This document shows, one piece after another, positions 14,682-23,393 of a stretch of 40,221 nt of DNA; position 1 is the stretch's first letter; each line of letters begins with the position of its first letter. The position numbers and the translations under genes are program-made. The notes beneath the pieces are model-generated. The model did not search any database, was not told the origin of the DNA, and saw only the letters and a program-made list of their open reading frames with translations. The DNA comes from a virus: the IMG/VR virus record IMGVR_UViG_3300032282_003758, positions 1 to 40,221 of that record. One strand, given 5' to 3'.

Positions 14682-15680
14682 ATGGCGGGACAGGTTTGGT
14701 ACCTGAACCCTTCGGGCGGCTTCTTTGCCAACCCGAAGTTGTCGATGAACCTCCGAACGGTCGGACAGCCGCGCACGCGGTTCCGGCAGTTCACGGAAAA
14801 CCGTGACTCGTTCGGAAAGAGCATGGGTGACAAACTCGACTTCGACAAGGTGATGAACGTCCAGACGGCTGGTGGGCCGCTCACGGAAGGCGTTCCGATC
14901 CCGAAGACGCAGATCACCATCAGCCGCGGGACTTGCACGGCGACCGAGTTCGGCAACGCGATCCCGTGGACGAGCAAGTTTGAGACACTTTCCGCGTTCG
15001 ACACGAACGATCCGATCCAGGCGGCCTTGGTCAATGACAATACCAAGACCATCGACTTGGTGGTGAAGCGCAACTTCGCCAAGAGCCGCATCAAGTACAT
15101 CCCTACCGGCACGGTGGGATCGCCGACCGCGACGTGGGAAGTCTCGACCACGACCAACACGGCTGGTGAGTACGTTGCGACGACCACGGCGACCCGCGAT
15201 GTCAGCCTCTGGGATCTGAAGAACATCGTTGACGCGCTCAAGAAGGGCGTCTTCGGCACCAACGTCGCGGCCCCTGTCGCCACCTACGACGGCAAGGACT
15301 ACATCGCGATCTCGGGCGTCGATGGCGCCCGTGCGATCAAGGACGACCCCGATTTTGAGGAGGTCGTGAAGTTCGGAGACCCCGACCGTTTCTGGAACGG
15401 CGAGGTCGGCCGCATCTACTCGACGCGCCTGGTCGAAGAGACCAATTGCCTCGGCCTGCTTGGCGGGTCCGGCTACAAGGGCGAGATGTTCGTGTTCGGC
15501 GCCGAGACGGTGATGGAGATCACCGTGATCAACGACGAGATTCGGCGTTCGATTCCCGGCGATTTCGGCCGCGAGAAGGCGATGGCCTGGTACTGCCTGT
15601 GCGGCTTTGAGCCGATCTGGCCGGGCGCGAGTCTTTCCACCGAACCGATGGCAACCATCGTTCACGTCACCTCGGCCTGA
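14682..15680 (+). CDS. Major capsid protein, N4-gp56-like
   Basis: 332 residues. Typical features are the N-terminal LRTVGQPRTRFRQFTENRDS, the TEGVPIPKTQITISRGTCTA strand pattern, the ISGVDGARAIKDDPDFEEVV stretch, and the strongly diagnostic VGRIYSTRLVEETN, followed by VFGAETVMEITVINDEIRRS near the end. This family has the HK97 fold and builds the icosahedral shell. The gene follows the scaffold by 54 bases. Gene content and composition show nothing unusual, and no maturation protease was recognised nearby. Confidence 0.85.
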   Translation: MAGQVWYLNPSGGFFANPKLSMNLRTVGQPRTRFRQFTENRDSFGKSMGDKLDFDKVMNVQTAGGPLTEGVPIPKTQITISRGTCTATEFGNAIPWTSKFETLSAFDTNDPIQAALVNDNTKTIDLVVKRNFAKSRIKYIPTGTVGSPTATWEVSTTTNTAGEYVATTTATRDVSLWDLKNIVDALKKGVFGTNVAAPVATYDGKDYIAISGVDGARAIKDDPDFEEVVKFGDPDRFWNGEVGRIYSTRLVEETNCLGLLGGSGYKGEMFVFGAETVMEITVINDEIRRSIPGDFGREKAMAWYCLCGFEPIWPGASLSTEPMATIVHVTSA

Positions 15681-15704
15681 TCAGGCAAGGGATAGGAGAT
15701 AGTC

Positions 15705-16274
15705 ATGGCAGAGGCATATGGACTGCAGAACAGCATCGGCGACGCGAGCCGGTCTGGTGTTCAGAGCGGCCTGATCGCAAATTCCGGCAATTACACGACC
15801 TATGGGGTGGCCGGGATTGGGACCAGCGGCACGACCGCTGGCAAGTGCATCTACTCGATGGTGTCGGTGTGCGGAACGCTGGTCGTCAGCGAGTTCTGGG
15901 CGATTGTGGGTGTGGTCCCCACGGCGGTCGCTCCGGTGTTCCGGTTTTGGCGGCGGCCAAATGGGGCGCAGGCCAATGTGGCACCTGCGGCCGCTTCCGG
16001 CGACATCGCGATGACGCAGGCAGAGATGACCATCCCGCTTACGGCGGTTACGGGGAATGGCTACGTTGCGCGGTTCACCGCGAACAACGAGTTCAACCCG
16101 GGCGAGGCGTTTATCGTGGAACTCAAGACCGCAGACACCGGCGCTGCGGCAACGGCGGTTCTCGGGCACAACGGGTTCTACTACCGCTTCAACGTGGACT
16201 CGATTCAGTCCTCGGGTGGCGTGCCCAAGCCGAACACCAACTCGGTCGGCCGCATCTATGTGGTGACCTCCTGA
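15705..16274 (+). CDS. Probable head decoration or second capsid-associated protein
   Basis: 189 residues with a good ATAGGAGATAG ribosome site. The sequence is Gly/Ala/Thr/Val-rich with alternating strands (AEMTIPLTAVTGNGYVARFT, FNPGEAFIVELKTADTG) and an aromatic C-terminal FYYRFNVDSIQ. There is no signal peptide. Location straight after the capsid gene and the beta-sandwich look are those of capsid decoration proteins. This is a position-based inference; a vertex or neck protein is possible. Confidence 0.6.
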   Translation: MAEAYGLQNSIGDASRSGVQSGLIANSGNYTTYGVAGIGTSGTTAGKCIYSMVSVCGTLVVSEFWAIVGVVPTAVAPVFRFWRRPNGAQANVAPAAASGDIAMTQAEMTIPLTAVTGNGYVARFTANNEFNPGEAFIVELKTADTGAAATAVLGHNGFYYRFNVDSIQSSGGVPKPNTNSVGRIYVVTS

Positions 16275-16483
16275 TGCGCCGCTTTCGCGACCGTTCTGGT
16301 GGCGAATCGGGGGGCTCGTACTCCGGTTCGCATTCCGAGGAATGTGCCTACGCGCAGAGCATTTGCAGCGATGGGCGCAGCCGGCCGGTCAAGGAGGCCG
16401 AGATGGAGGGCACTTCGACTTCCATCTCGCGCCCCCAGCCGTATCCGACCGGAACGCGCTCGGAGCCTGGGCAGCACTACTGA
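16274..16483 (+). CDS. Small Ser/Gly/Arg-rich hypothetical protein
   Basis: 69 residues from ATG 16274, which shares a base with the preceding stop (TGATG). It is polar and probably disordered (RRFRDRSGGESGGSYSGSHS, SSTS-like and PQPYPTGTRSEPGQHY), with two cysteines. Such short disordered ORFs occur between head and connector genes. The only support is the coupled start and the absence of another sensible frame in this stretch. Confidence 0.45.
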   Translation: MRRFRDRSGGESGGSYSGSHSEECAYAQSICSDGRSRPVKEAEMEGTSTSISRPQPYPTGTRSEPGQHY

Positions 16484-16689
16484 TGCCAAGCCTGGAAGTC
16501 ATCATCTTCCAGCACTTGATGCGCGACAAGCAGAAGCCCCGTGAGGCGGGCAGCGGGGGAGGGGTGTTGGCCTCTCCCCCCGCCCGCCGGGCTCTAGAGA
16601 GAGGCTACCTTGGCAACTCTATCGGGACTTCAGACAATGGTTCTCGACAACCTGTCGCGGACCAACGCGCCGTCAAGCGAGCAAAGTAA
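16483..16689 (+). CDS. Doubtful small ORF spanning a hairpin
   Basis: 68 residues from ATG 16483, again sharing a base with the previous stop (TGATG). MPSLEVIIFQHLMRDKQKPR looks like a real N terminus, but the following part is encoded by a strong hairpin (16545-16588) and the last 80 bases lie in another frame inside the adaptor gene. It may be a short true peptide that lost its end, or chance. Confidence 0.25.
   Translation: MPSLEVIIFQHLMRDKQKPREAGSGGGVLASPPARRALERGYLGNSIGTSDNGSRQPVADQRAVKRAK
16545..16588 (+). terminator. Strong GC hairpin between capsid and connector genes
   Basis: GGCGGGC (16545-16551) pairs with GCCCGCC (16582-16588), and GGGGGAG (16555-16561) with CTCCCCC (16574-16580). 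The loop is 12 bases. No T-run follows, so it would be at best a partial terminator or an mRNA 3' stabiliser, useful for raising capsid over connector expression. Confidence 0.45.
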
Positions 16690-17326
16690 CGTCACCCGCT
16701 GGATCAACCAGGCCATCCGGGAGGACATCTGCGCGGCCCACTACTGGTCGAGCATGTTCTCGCGGCAGATCAATCAGATCCCGACCGCCTCAATTGGCAC
16801 GGGCTGGTTCCAAAACCCCGAGCCTACGGTTTGGAAACTGACCGCCCACATCGCCGTTCGTGACACTACGGCCGATGACTGGGACAAACTGAACGAGGTG
16901 ACGCTGACCCAAGGGCTCTATGACGAGTCCCGGGTCGCGGATGGCCGTCCTCACTCTTGGGCCAAGAGAGGGGACGGCTTTATGTTGTTTCCGGCGCCCG
17001 ACAAGGAATACCGGATCGAGGTCATTGGCTGGAAGTTTCCGGTTGCACTCTCGGCATCGACTGACACCAACGACTTCACCGACAACTACACGCGCTTGAT
17101 CGAGGCCCTGGTCACGGCGCGAGGCTGGCTGCACTACGGCGACGACCAGAAGGCGCAACTCTGGCAGGCGCTCGCCGACAAGTACATGGCGCAAGCCATC
17201 CGCAACGACAACGACAGGATGCTCCCCTATCAGTTCACGTTCGTACCGGGCGGCGAGGCCGGGAAGGCACGCCTTCCGCGCTCGTTCCGAGGCACCAAGG
17301 ACGTGGCCTATGGGTGGACGCCGTGA
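16610..17326 (+). CDS. Head-to-tail adaptor protein
   Basis: 238 residues from TTG 16610 with AGAGAGG upstream (an ATG nine codons on lies inside the first helix). LSGLQTMVLDNLSRTNAPSS then VTRWINQAIREDICAAHYWS is the N-terminal helical pattern of podovirus adaptors such as the P22 gp4 and SU10-type families, followed by RIEVIGWKFP strands and a helical end (LTDNYTRLIEALVTARGWL-like, then KYMAQAIRNDNDRM). The protein would form the ring below the portal and receive the nozzle. The nozzle-like gene follows two small ORFs later. Confidence 0.65.
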   Translation: MATLSGLQTMVLDNLSRTNAPSSEQSNVTRWINQAIREDICAAHYWSSMFSRQINQIPTASIGTGWFQNPEPTVWKLTAHIAVRDTTADDWDKLNEVTLTQGLYDESRVADGRPHSWAKRGDGFMLFPAPDKEYRIEVIGWKFPVALSASTDTNDFTDNYTRLIEALVTARGWLHYGDDQKAQLWQALADKYMAQAIRNDNDRMLPYQFTFVPGGEAGKARLPRSFRGTKDVAYGWTP

Positions 17327-17334
17327 GGTAGTCC

Positions 17335-17547
17335 ATGGCGAAGAAGGCAGACAAGGTGGAGGCGCCGTTGGTCGAAGTGGCGCCCGAGTGCCAGCACGTT
17401 CGCTGCTCGGAGATGCGCGAGGATCCCGACACCCGGGTGTTCATGGTGCGGAACTTTTGCCCCAAATGCGGCTGGGCATCGCCCTGGGTGTCGCAGCGCG
17501 AAGCCGTCCTGACCCCCATCGAGTTCCCGCTCGTCCAGGCGTTCTAG
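17335..17547 (+). CDS. Small zinc-knuckle protein
   Basis: 70 residues with GAGGTAG before the ATG. It contains CQHVRC near residues 19-24 and FCPKCGW near residue 41, giving a C-x4-C ... C-x2-C arrangement suited to one zinc ion. The context (REDPDTRVFMVRNFCPKCGW) resembles small zinc-ribbon proteins found in connector regions of phages. The gene ends in TAG followed directly by GTG of the next ORF. Confidence 0.6.
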   Translation: MAKKADKVEAPLVEVAPECQHVRCSEMREDPDTRVFMVRNFCPKCGWASPWVSQREAVLTPIEFPLVQAF

Positions 17548-17661
17548 GTGGCAAGCGCCGTCGCTATTCCTGGCTGGAACGCCGGGGTGTCCACGCCGAT
17601 TTCCGGTTGGAACGCCGGCGTCGCTACGCCTATCGCGGCGTGGGTCGAGGAAGCCTACTAG
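17548..17661 (+). CDS. 37-residue tandem-repeat peptide
   Basis: GTG directly after TAG of the previous gene, and its own TAG directly before GTG of the nozzle gene. The peptide consists almost wholly of repeats: IPGWNAGVSTP, ISGWNAGVATP and IAAW, then VEEAY. The two junctions share TAGGTGGC, so the stop codon region also gives an AGGTGG-like ribosome site. A chance gap is unlikely because the frame is filled exactly by a repeat peptide. It may be a small virion component. Confidence 0.5.
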   Translation: MASAVAIPGWNAGVSTPISGWNAGVATPIAAWVEEAY

Positions 17662-19911
17662 GTGGCCTACAAGATCGCACGTCTATTGCCGGGCCGCGGA
17701 GTCGATCTTTCCTACATCGATGACCGCGCCCTGCAAGGCAACCCGCTTCGCGGGTGCGACAACGTGCGCTTGGTGGATGGCGAGTGGTGGACCCGGGAGG
17801 GCGAGGCCACGCTTCGTGGCAATGCGCTGGAGATCCCGCCGTCGATCATCACGACCATTGACTACATGGCCGGCAACGAGGCTTTTCGCCGGCACTTCCT
17901 GATCGGGTCGGACGCAGTCATAGAGGTCAACGTAGACGACAACGGGGTGGGCGCCTCGGAAAGTTATTCCTACAGCATCCCCTACACCGAGTCGTGGACC
18001 GGCACCGTGTCGTTCACCAACGGCTCAACTACTGCAACCTACACGACAACCTCTGCCGCCGGCTCGTCGCAGTACGCGACCATGATCTACGGCCTCGATG
18101 AGGACGGTAATCAGGCGATCTACTTCACCCAGAATGCGCCAAGTACGGCTACCGGGATCTTCACGCTCAAGTCCGCCTACAAAGGGCCGACCAACGCATC
18201 GTACTCCTCGAAAGGCTTTGTCGGGCCTGACGCCAACCCGGCCCAGCGCACGATCAACAAGGCCGCATACGCCGTGTTTCGGCAGCGAACTGCCTACACC
18301 TTGGGCCAAATCTGGGGAGGCAGCGGCGGTTCCGCGACTGCGCCGTTCCACATGAACAAGAGTCCTGTCCTGGCGGCAGGCGGCGTGTACTTGATCTGGA
18401 GCCCAGGCATTAAGCCGTCTACAGGCAGGCCGGTTGGGCCGTACCTGATCCGCCTTGACGCGACCGAAACGCTGAAAGGCGAGTTTATGCGGCGCACGTC
18501 GCAGACGACGCCGGCATCGTTTACGGGGGGCAACGGCGTCTCGGCCGGGCAGGGCGGATCCCGGGTCAATTTCATGGCCGTGCATCGCGACCGGCTGATC
18601 GTCGTCCGCGAGGACGAGAATGCATCCAACGACGACCGCACGATCTGGTACTCGACGGTCGGCAACCTGATGCAATGGCACAACGGCACCGCTGGCGGAT
18701 CCCCGCCGGCTACCGAAAACAACATCAAGATCACAGAAGGGCAAGACCCGATCACGGGGTTGGCCCCCTTGGGCGACGCGCTGGTCGTTCACCGGCTGCG
18801 TTCGCAACTTCTGCTTCGGCCAACGGGCTCGGCGGCTTTTCCGCCAGGCCCTTACACTCTGTCGTACAACGACCAGGGCATCGGGTGCATCAACCAGCGC
18901 ACGCTTATCAACGTGCGCGGCATTCACATGTTTGTGTCCGAGTACGGGCCGATGCAGTTTGACGGGCAGCAATGCACGCCTCTGGACGGCTCCGTGCGTC
19001 GCGTTTCCTCGGCATTGCTCGGAACGTCCGAGTGGGCGGTGGCCGATGCCTCCGGCGTCGCGTTTCCCGACAACCTACACGCCGTCTATCACGCGAGCCG
19101 GGCGGAGGTGTGGTTTTCGCTGCCGACTCTGTCGGTTGTGTCTAGTTGGGAAAGCCTGGGCGGCGACTCTCGCTACCTGATCTACAACCTTGAAACTAGG
19201 GAAATGTCAGTTGTCCGGTATCGCTACATGTACGTTCTTGGGACGTTTCGTAGCGCAATTAGCGGACGCGAGATTATTGTCGGGGCGCGTGGGCGGGCTG
19301 GGGACGCGGCCCTTCTTCAGTTGACGCAGACCAAGAAGGTGTTCGACCGCAATTTGTCTAACCCGTTTTCAACTGCTGTCGCCGACTTGTATCCGGTAAC
19401 ATCATATGTGGAAACCAAGTGGCACAATTTCGAAAGCGAGTCCGAAAAAGAAATCATCAAAATCGAGATCGACCTGCGGTCGTATTTCCCGTCGCTTTAC
19501 GTCAACGAAAACGGCATTGGCCTTGGCGATACTGATGTCGTGACCACCGACAATGCCTTTTATTTTCTCGAAATTTACACCGATCACCGGGTCAATACGG
19601 CCTACGGTTCGACGCCTTCGGGTGGTTCATCCGTCGCCTACGACGGCGACCCAACGTACATTCAGCAGTTTCTTGTCACGCCAGCCCAATTGGGGATAGG
19701 CCACGAAGAGGGCATCCGCATGTGCCCTGCAATCACGCTGGTCCCCAAGGTGAGACTCCAGGGCAACCTGTTCAAGTTCCGGCTTCGCAATTCCGGTCCT
19801 TATGACCTTACTGGATTTACGCCGATTGGGCGTTGTTACCCGTTCCGACTGTCGCAGATCACGGTCTACTACGAGGAGCGCGAGTCGCAGCGCCGCGAGC
19901 GCCTCCCATGA
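17662..19911 (+). CDS. Tail nozzle-like beta-propeller protein
   Basis: 749 residues starting GTG right after TAG. The N terminus (ARLLPGRGVDLSYIDDRALQ GNPLRGC split here) introduces a long beta-rich protein. RVNFMAVHRDRLIVVRED, TIWYSTVGNLMQWHN, ITGLAPLGDALVVHRLRSQL, RTLINVRGIHMFVSEYGPM and HAVYHASRAEVWFSLPTL resemble blades of the propeller in P22 gp10 and T7 gp12-type nozzles (tail tubular protein B). These close the tail channel and carry spikes or fibres. The C-terminal third has sandwich-like strands. Length and place after the adaptor fit. Assignment is by pattern. Confidence 0.7.
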   Translation: MAYKIARLLPGRGVDLSYIDDRALQGNPLRGCDNVRLVDGEWWTREGEATLRGNALEIPPSIITTIDYMAGNEAFRRHFLIGSDAVIEVNVDDNGVGASESYSYSIPYTESWTGTVSFTNGSTTATYTTTSAAGSSQYATMIYGLDEDGNQAIYFTQNAPSTATGIFTLKSAYKGPTNASYSSKGFVGPDANPAQRTINKAAYAVFRQRTAYTLGQIWGGSGGSATAPFHMNKSPVLAAGGVYLIWSPGIKPSTGRPVGPYLIRLDATETLKGEFMRRTSQTTPASFTGGNGVSAGQGGSRVNFMAVHRDRLIVVREDENASNDDRTIWYSTVGNLMQWHNGTAGGSPPATENNIKITEGQDPITGLAPLGDALVVHRLRSQLLLRPTGSAAFPPGPYTLSYNDQGIGCINQRTLINVRGIHMFVSEYGPMQFDGQQCTPLDGSVRRVSSALLGTSEWAVADASGVAFPDNLHAVYHASRAEVWFSLPTLSVVSSWESLGGDSRYLIYNLETREMSVVRYRYMYVLGTFRSAISGREIIVGARGRAGDAALLQLTQTKKVFDRNLSNPFSTAVADLYPVTSYVETKWHNFESESEKEIIKIEIDLRSYFPSLYVNENGIGLGDTDVVTTDNAFYFLEIYTDHRVNTAYGSTPSGGSSVAYDGDPTYIQQFLVTPAQLGIGHEEGIRMCPAITLVPKVRLQGNLFKFRLRNSGPYDLTGFTPIGRCYPFRLSQITVYYEERESQRRERLP

Positions 19912-20297
19912 AGATCGCCGAGAACCCGCTGCCCTTGACGTTCGGCTCCCTGATGGAGTCGGTCGGGCCGGCTGGCTTGGCGGACCTCTACACCTACTTG
20001 ATGTTCATGTACCAGCCCATCCAGACCGCGGTGAACGGCGGGCTGGAGATGGACGAGAACATCGGGTCGCCCATCGCCGGGACCACCAGCGCCACGGCCC
20101 ACGCCAGCAACGTTGTATCGCACACCCTGGGCCGGATCCCGAAGTTTCTATGGGTTATGGCCGAGGCCGACCCGGCCGTAGATCAGTTCCCAATCTGCTT
20201 CTACTGGACGCCCGCCGACTACTCGGCATGGACGACTAGCCAGGCGACGTTCCGCGTGAACCAGCCCTCGATTGGCTACCGGGGGTTCATCGTATGA
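19908..20297 (+). CDS. Hypothetical virion protein between nozzle and adhesin
   Basis: 129 residues from ATG 19908 overlapping the nozzle stop as ATGA. MKIAENPLPLTFGSLMESVG, then LADLYTYLMFMYQPIQTAVN, IPKFLWVMAEADPAVDQFPI and ATFRVNQPSIGYRGFIV at the end. The second half looks like a small beta-sandwich with aromatic residues, as in fibre-linked adapters. It also overlaps the next gene as ATGA, so it is coupled to both the nozzle and the adhesin and might join them. Confidence 0.6.
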   Translation: MKIAENPLPLTFGSLMESVGPAGLADLYTYLMFMYQPIQTAVNGGLEMDENIGSPIAGTTSATAHASNVVSHTLGRIPKFLWVMAEADPAVDQFPICFYWTPADYSAWTTSQATFRVNQPSIGYRGFIV

Positions 20298-22576
20298 TGC
20301 GGCTGGCCTTGGCTATGCTGTTGGCGGCTAGCACGGCGCACGCGCAGACGCCCATAAAGTGGCGGACGACTGCCGGCGGCGAGGCCCAGACCAACCTGGC
20401 CGACTATGGTAGCATCTTGGGCGGCTACACCAACACCGTCCAATCGACCTGCGTTCACGGGACCGTGACCGGCGGTGACCGGAACAACTGTTCCGGCAGC
20501 CAGGGCACTATCTCGGGCGGGTCGCAGAACACCTTGGTGGGCAACTACGGCACCATTGCCGGCGGCCTGTCGAACAACGTCAAGACCGGCTCCAACAAGG
20601 CGACGATCTCGGGTGGTGAGTCCAACGACATCGACAATGCCGCGTATAGCACAGTCGGTGGCGGGTACAGCAACAGCATCACGGGCGGATACGCGACCAT
20701 CGCCGGAGGAGACAACGGCACGGCGTCCTCCAACCGTGCCGTCATCGGCGGCGGACACGACAACACCATCAACGCCTCGTCGGCCGGCAGCACGATTGCC
20801 GGTGGCGATACGAATGTTATCGGCACGTCGTCGGCCAACGCGACCATAGGCGGCGGCAATAACAATACCGTGAGTGCCCCTGGGTCGCTAATTGCCGGCG
20901 GCTCGGGCAGCACCATTACCTCGGCCTGTGTAAACGGCACAATTGTCGGCGGGCTAGGGCAGACGTGCGGCGGCGCTACTGGATTCATTGGTGGCGGGTG
21001 GGCTAACTCGGTTGGGACGGGCGCAGACTATGGCGCCGTTACGGGCGGACTTGGGAATTCTGTCTCCGCGGGGACTTACGGGTCAATTGGCGGCGGCAAT
21101 TCTAACAACGTCGCCGCCCAATACGGAACTATCGCTGGCGGGGACGACAATACGATCAATTCCACCGCTACGGCCTCGACGGTCGCCGGCGGCGACACCA
21201 ACGCCATCGCAAGCGGATCCACTTACGGAGTTATTGGAGGTGGATTCAGCAACGATCTTCTGACCGCGGCCGCCGATCACGCGACCATCGCCGGCGGCGA
21301 CCGGAACGAAACGTCGAGCCCCACGTCGGCCATCGGCGGCGGCACCCAGAACGTCATCGGGGCGACGGCCGATTCTAGCGTGATCGCTGGCGGCTCGGGA
21401 TCTGTGGTCGGCACCGGGGCCACTCAAAGCGTCATCGGCGGCGGCACGGCAAACGCCTGCGCTGCGAGCCTCTGCTCGATCATGGGCGGAAACGGGAACA
21501 GCGTTGCCAGCGGATCCACCGGCTGCGCGGTAGGCGGCGGCGCCGACAATGACGTGACCGGGACTTCGGCCACCTACAGCGTCATCGGCGGCGGGAACGC
21601 GAACCGCGTCAGCGGCGGGGCTGGGTTTGCCACGATTGCAGGCGGCAACGCGAACGACGTGTCGGGCAAGTGGTCTACGGTCGGGGGCGGCTACAGCAAC
21701 GCCATCGTGGCGGCCCAGTCCGTTATCGCAGGCGGCTACGACAACGACATCGCCACGGGCGCGGACAACTCCGCAGTCTGCGGCGGCACGCTGAATGGGA
21801 TTGTCGCCAACGCCACAAACGCCACCATCGCCGGCGGGAGCGACAACGACATCACATCCGCGACGGCCGACTACGGGTTCATCGGCGGCGGCCTGTCGAA
21901 CGAACTTGGGAGCGACCCCTACGCGACCATTGGCGGAGGCCAGAGCAATTTTGCCAACGGCCAGCATTCGGTGACCGCGGGTGGGTACAACAACATCGTG
22001 TCCGCTGCCGGCGACTACGGCGTCATTGGAGGCGGCGATTCTAATGGCGTGACGGCGAATTACGCCTCGGTGATTGGCGGATCCAACAATACCGCCGACA
22101 CGACCGGCAGCGTCGTCATGGGGCGATACGCCAAGAGTACCATCGTGGGCGAGCGAACGTTTGCCGCAGACCAGTTTGTGGCGGCCGGCGATCAGCAGGT
22201 GAGCGAGGTAGTCCTTAATCGCACCACGACCTCCAGCACCCAGGCGGAAATGTTTGTCCGCGCCAGTAACCGGATGGGCATTGCGTCAGGCGCGACGTGG
22301 GAATTCGTGATCCACATCGCCGCTCGGCGAACGGATACGGGCTCGGACTCTGGCGGCTATAAGTGCGAAGGCGTCATCAAGAACGCCAGCGGCACCACGT
22401 CCATCGTAGGCACGGTCACAAAGACCACATTGGCAGAGGACACCGGAGCGGCGGCCTGGGACTTCGACTGCGTCGCCGACGACACCAACGACGCGCTGGT
22501 GGCAAAGGTCACGGGTGCGGCTGGATCAACCATTCGCTGGGTCGGCTACGCCCGCCTGGTGAGAGTCAGCGCATAG
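20294..22576 (+). CDS. Exported beta-solenoid tail adhesin
   Basis: 760 residues. MMRLALAMLLAASTAHAQ is a Sec signal peptide. Residues 35-610 hold about 35 copies of a degenerate repeat, (T/V)IxGGxxNxV, spaced mostly 13-20 residues apart (TIAGGLSNNVKTGSNKATIS, VIGGGHDNTINASSAGSTIA). It resembles the YadA-type head roll of trimeric autotransporters. The C terminus (FAADQFVAAGDQQVSEVVLN, then FVIHIAARRTDTGSDSGGYK, TIRWVGYARLVRV) is a recurrent phage tail-fibre end domain. Hence a trimeric receptor-binding fibre is likely. The signal peptide is the odd part. Coupled to the preceding gene by ATGA. Confidence 0.75.
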   Translation: MMRLALAMLLAASTAHAQTPIKWRTTAGGEAQTNLADYGSILGGYTNTVQSTCVHGTVTGGDRNNCSGSQGTISGGSQNTLVGNYGTIAGGLSNNVKTGSNKATISGGESNDIDNAAYSTVGGGYSNSITGGYATIAGGDNGTASSNRAVIGGGHDNTINASSAGSTIAGGDTNVIGTSSANATIGGGNNNTVSAPGSLIAGGSGSTITSACVNGTIVGGLGQTCGGATGFIGGGWANSVGTGADYGAVTGGLGNSVSAGTYGSIGGGNSNNVAAQYGTIAGGDDNTINSTATASTVAGGDTNAIASGSTYGVIGGGFSNDLLTAAADHATIAGGDRNETSSPTSAIGGGTQNVIGATADSSVIAGGSGSVVGTGATQSVIGGGTANACAASLCSIMGGNGNSVASGSTGCAVGGGADNDVTGTSATYSVIGGGNANRVSGGAGFATIAGGNANDVSGKWSTVGGGYSNAIVAAQSVIAGGYDNDIATGADNSAVCGGTLNGIVANATNATIAGGSDNDITSATADYGFIGGGLSNELGSDPYATIGGGQSNFANGQHSVTAGGYNNIVSAAGDYGVIGGGDSNGVTANYASVIGGSNNTADTTGSVVMGRYAKSTIVGERTFAADQFVAAGDQQVSEVVLNRTTTSSTQAEMFVRASNRMGIASGATWEFVIHIAARRTDTGSDSGGYKCEGVIKNASGTTSIVGTVTKTTLAEDTGAAAWDFDCVADDTNDALVAKVTGAAGSTIRWVGYARLVRVSA

Positions 22577-22585
22577 GAGCCGAGC

Positions 22586-23392
22586 ATGTTTTTGATGAAG
22601 AACCAGGGTAGGCCGACCGACAACAACGACGCCATGAAGCAGTCGATGCAGTCCATTCAAGGAGCAATGGGCGGCGCGAGCGGCATGAGCAGCAGGGGCG
22701 GGCCGCCCCAGATGCAGAACATGATGGCGCACATGCCACAGATGTTCAGCCGCATGGGGGCGCCACAGGGGGCTCCCCAAGGTGGCATGGCCCAGCCCGC
22801 GGTCATGCCGAACATGGCGTACCTGCTTCAAGGCGGGCAGCCGCAGGCCATGGAAAAGACTGCATCTGGCGGATCGTCTGGCGACATGTCCGCGCAGATG
22901 GCCGAACGGATGAAGCGGTATCAGGCCGCTGGCGGCGGGCAGGGGATGCCCATGCAGCAGCAAATGCAGAACATGCAGTCGCAGATGGGCGGCATGGGTT
23001 CGCAAGGGTTCGGCAACATGCAAGGCAAGTTGGCCCGAACGCAGGACGCCATACTGGGAAACCCTTTTGGAAGCGCCATTCCCTACCAAATGGGCCAGTT
23101 TATGCCCCACATGGGGCAAGGCGCTCCGATGCAGAACCCCTACATGGGGCAGTCGCCCCAGGGCGCTCCGATGCAGCACCGCATGGGCAACATGTTCAAC
23201 CAGATGGGGCAGATGCCATCTACGTCGTGGAACCTAAACGGCCCGATGGGCCAGGCAATGTTCGGCACCCAGAACCAGTACAGTTACTGGCCGCAGGGGC
23301 AGATGAACCAGATGCAGAACCGAATGCAGCAGAGCGGCCCGTTTGGCCCAATGAACCCGATGCAGGCCATGGGCTACTACGGAGGGTACTGA
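22586..23392 (+). CDS. Met/Gln/Gly-rich protein, first of the ejection block
   Basis: 268 residues, of which I count 44 methionines (about 16%), together with very many Gln, Gly, Pro and Asn. The core is made of irregular repeats such as MQQQMQNMQSQMGGMGSQG and QMGQFMPHMGQGAPM. No hydrophobic core, signal peptide or membrane helix is visible. Such composition suggests a disordered, possibly phase-separating or membrane-active protein. It sits directly before two more proteins of similar but milder composition and the large ejection proteins, so it is probably a virion component carried inside the head. Start ATG 22586 follows GGAGCCGAGC. Confidence 0.6.
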   Translation: MFLMKNQGRPTDNNDAMKQSMQSIQGAMGGASGMSSRGGPPQMQNMMAHMPQMFSRMGAPQGAPQGGMAQPAVMPNMAYLLQGGQPQAMEKTASGGSSGDMSAQMAERMKRYQAAGGGQGMPMQQQMQNMQSQMGGMGSQGFGNMQGKLARTQDAILGNPFGSAIPYQMGQFMPHMGQGAPMQNPYMGQSPQGAPMQHRMGNMFNQMGQMPSTSWNLNGPMGQAMFGTQNQYSYWPQGQMNQMQNRMQQSGPFGPMNPMQAMGYYGGY

Positions 23393-23393
23393 C

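Noticed and set aside
10655-22576. Diversity-generating retroelement acting on the fibres
   Set aside because: No reverse transcriptase gene and no template/variable repeat pair were seen near either fibre.
20294-22576. CRISPR-like array from regular GGCGG repeats
   Set aside because: The repeats are codons of a GGxxN peptide repeat; spacing and sequence are too variable for a CRISPR array and there are no unique spacers.
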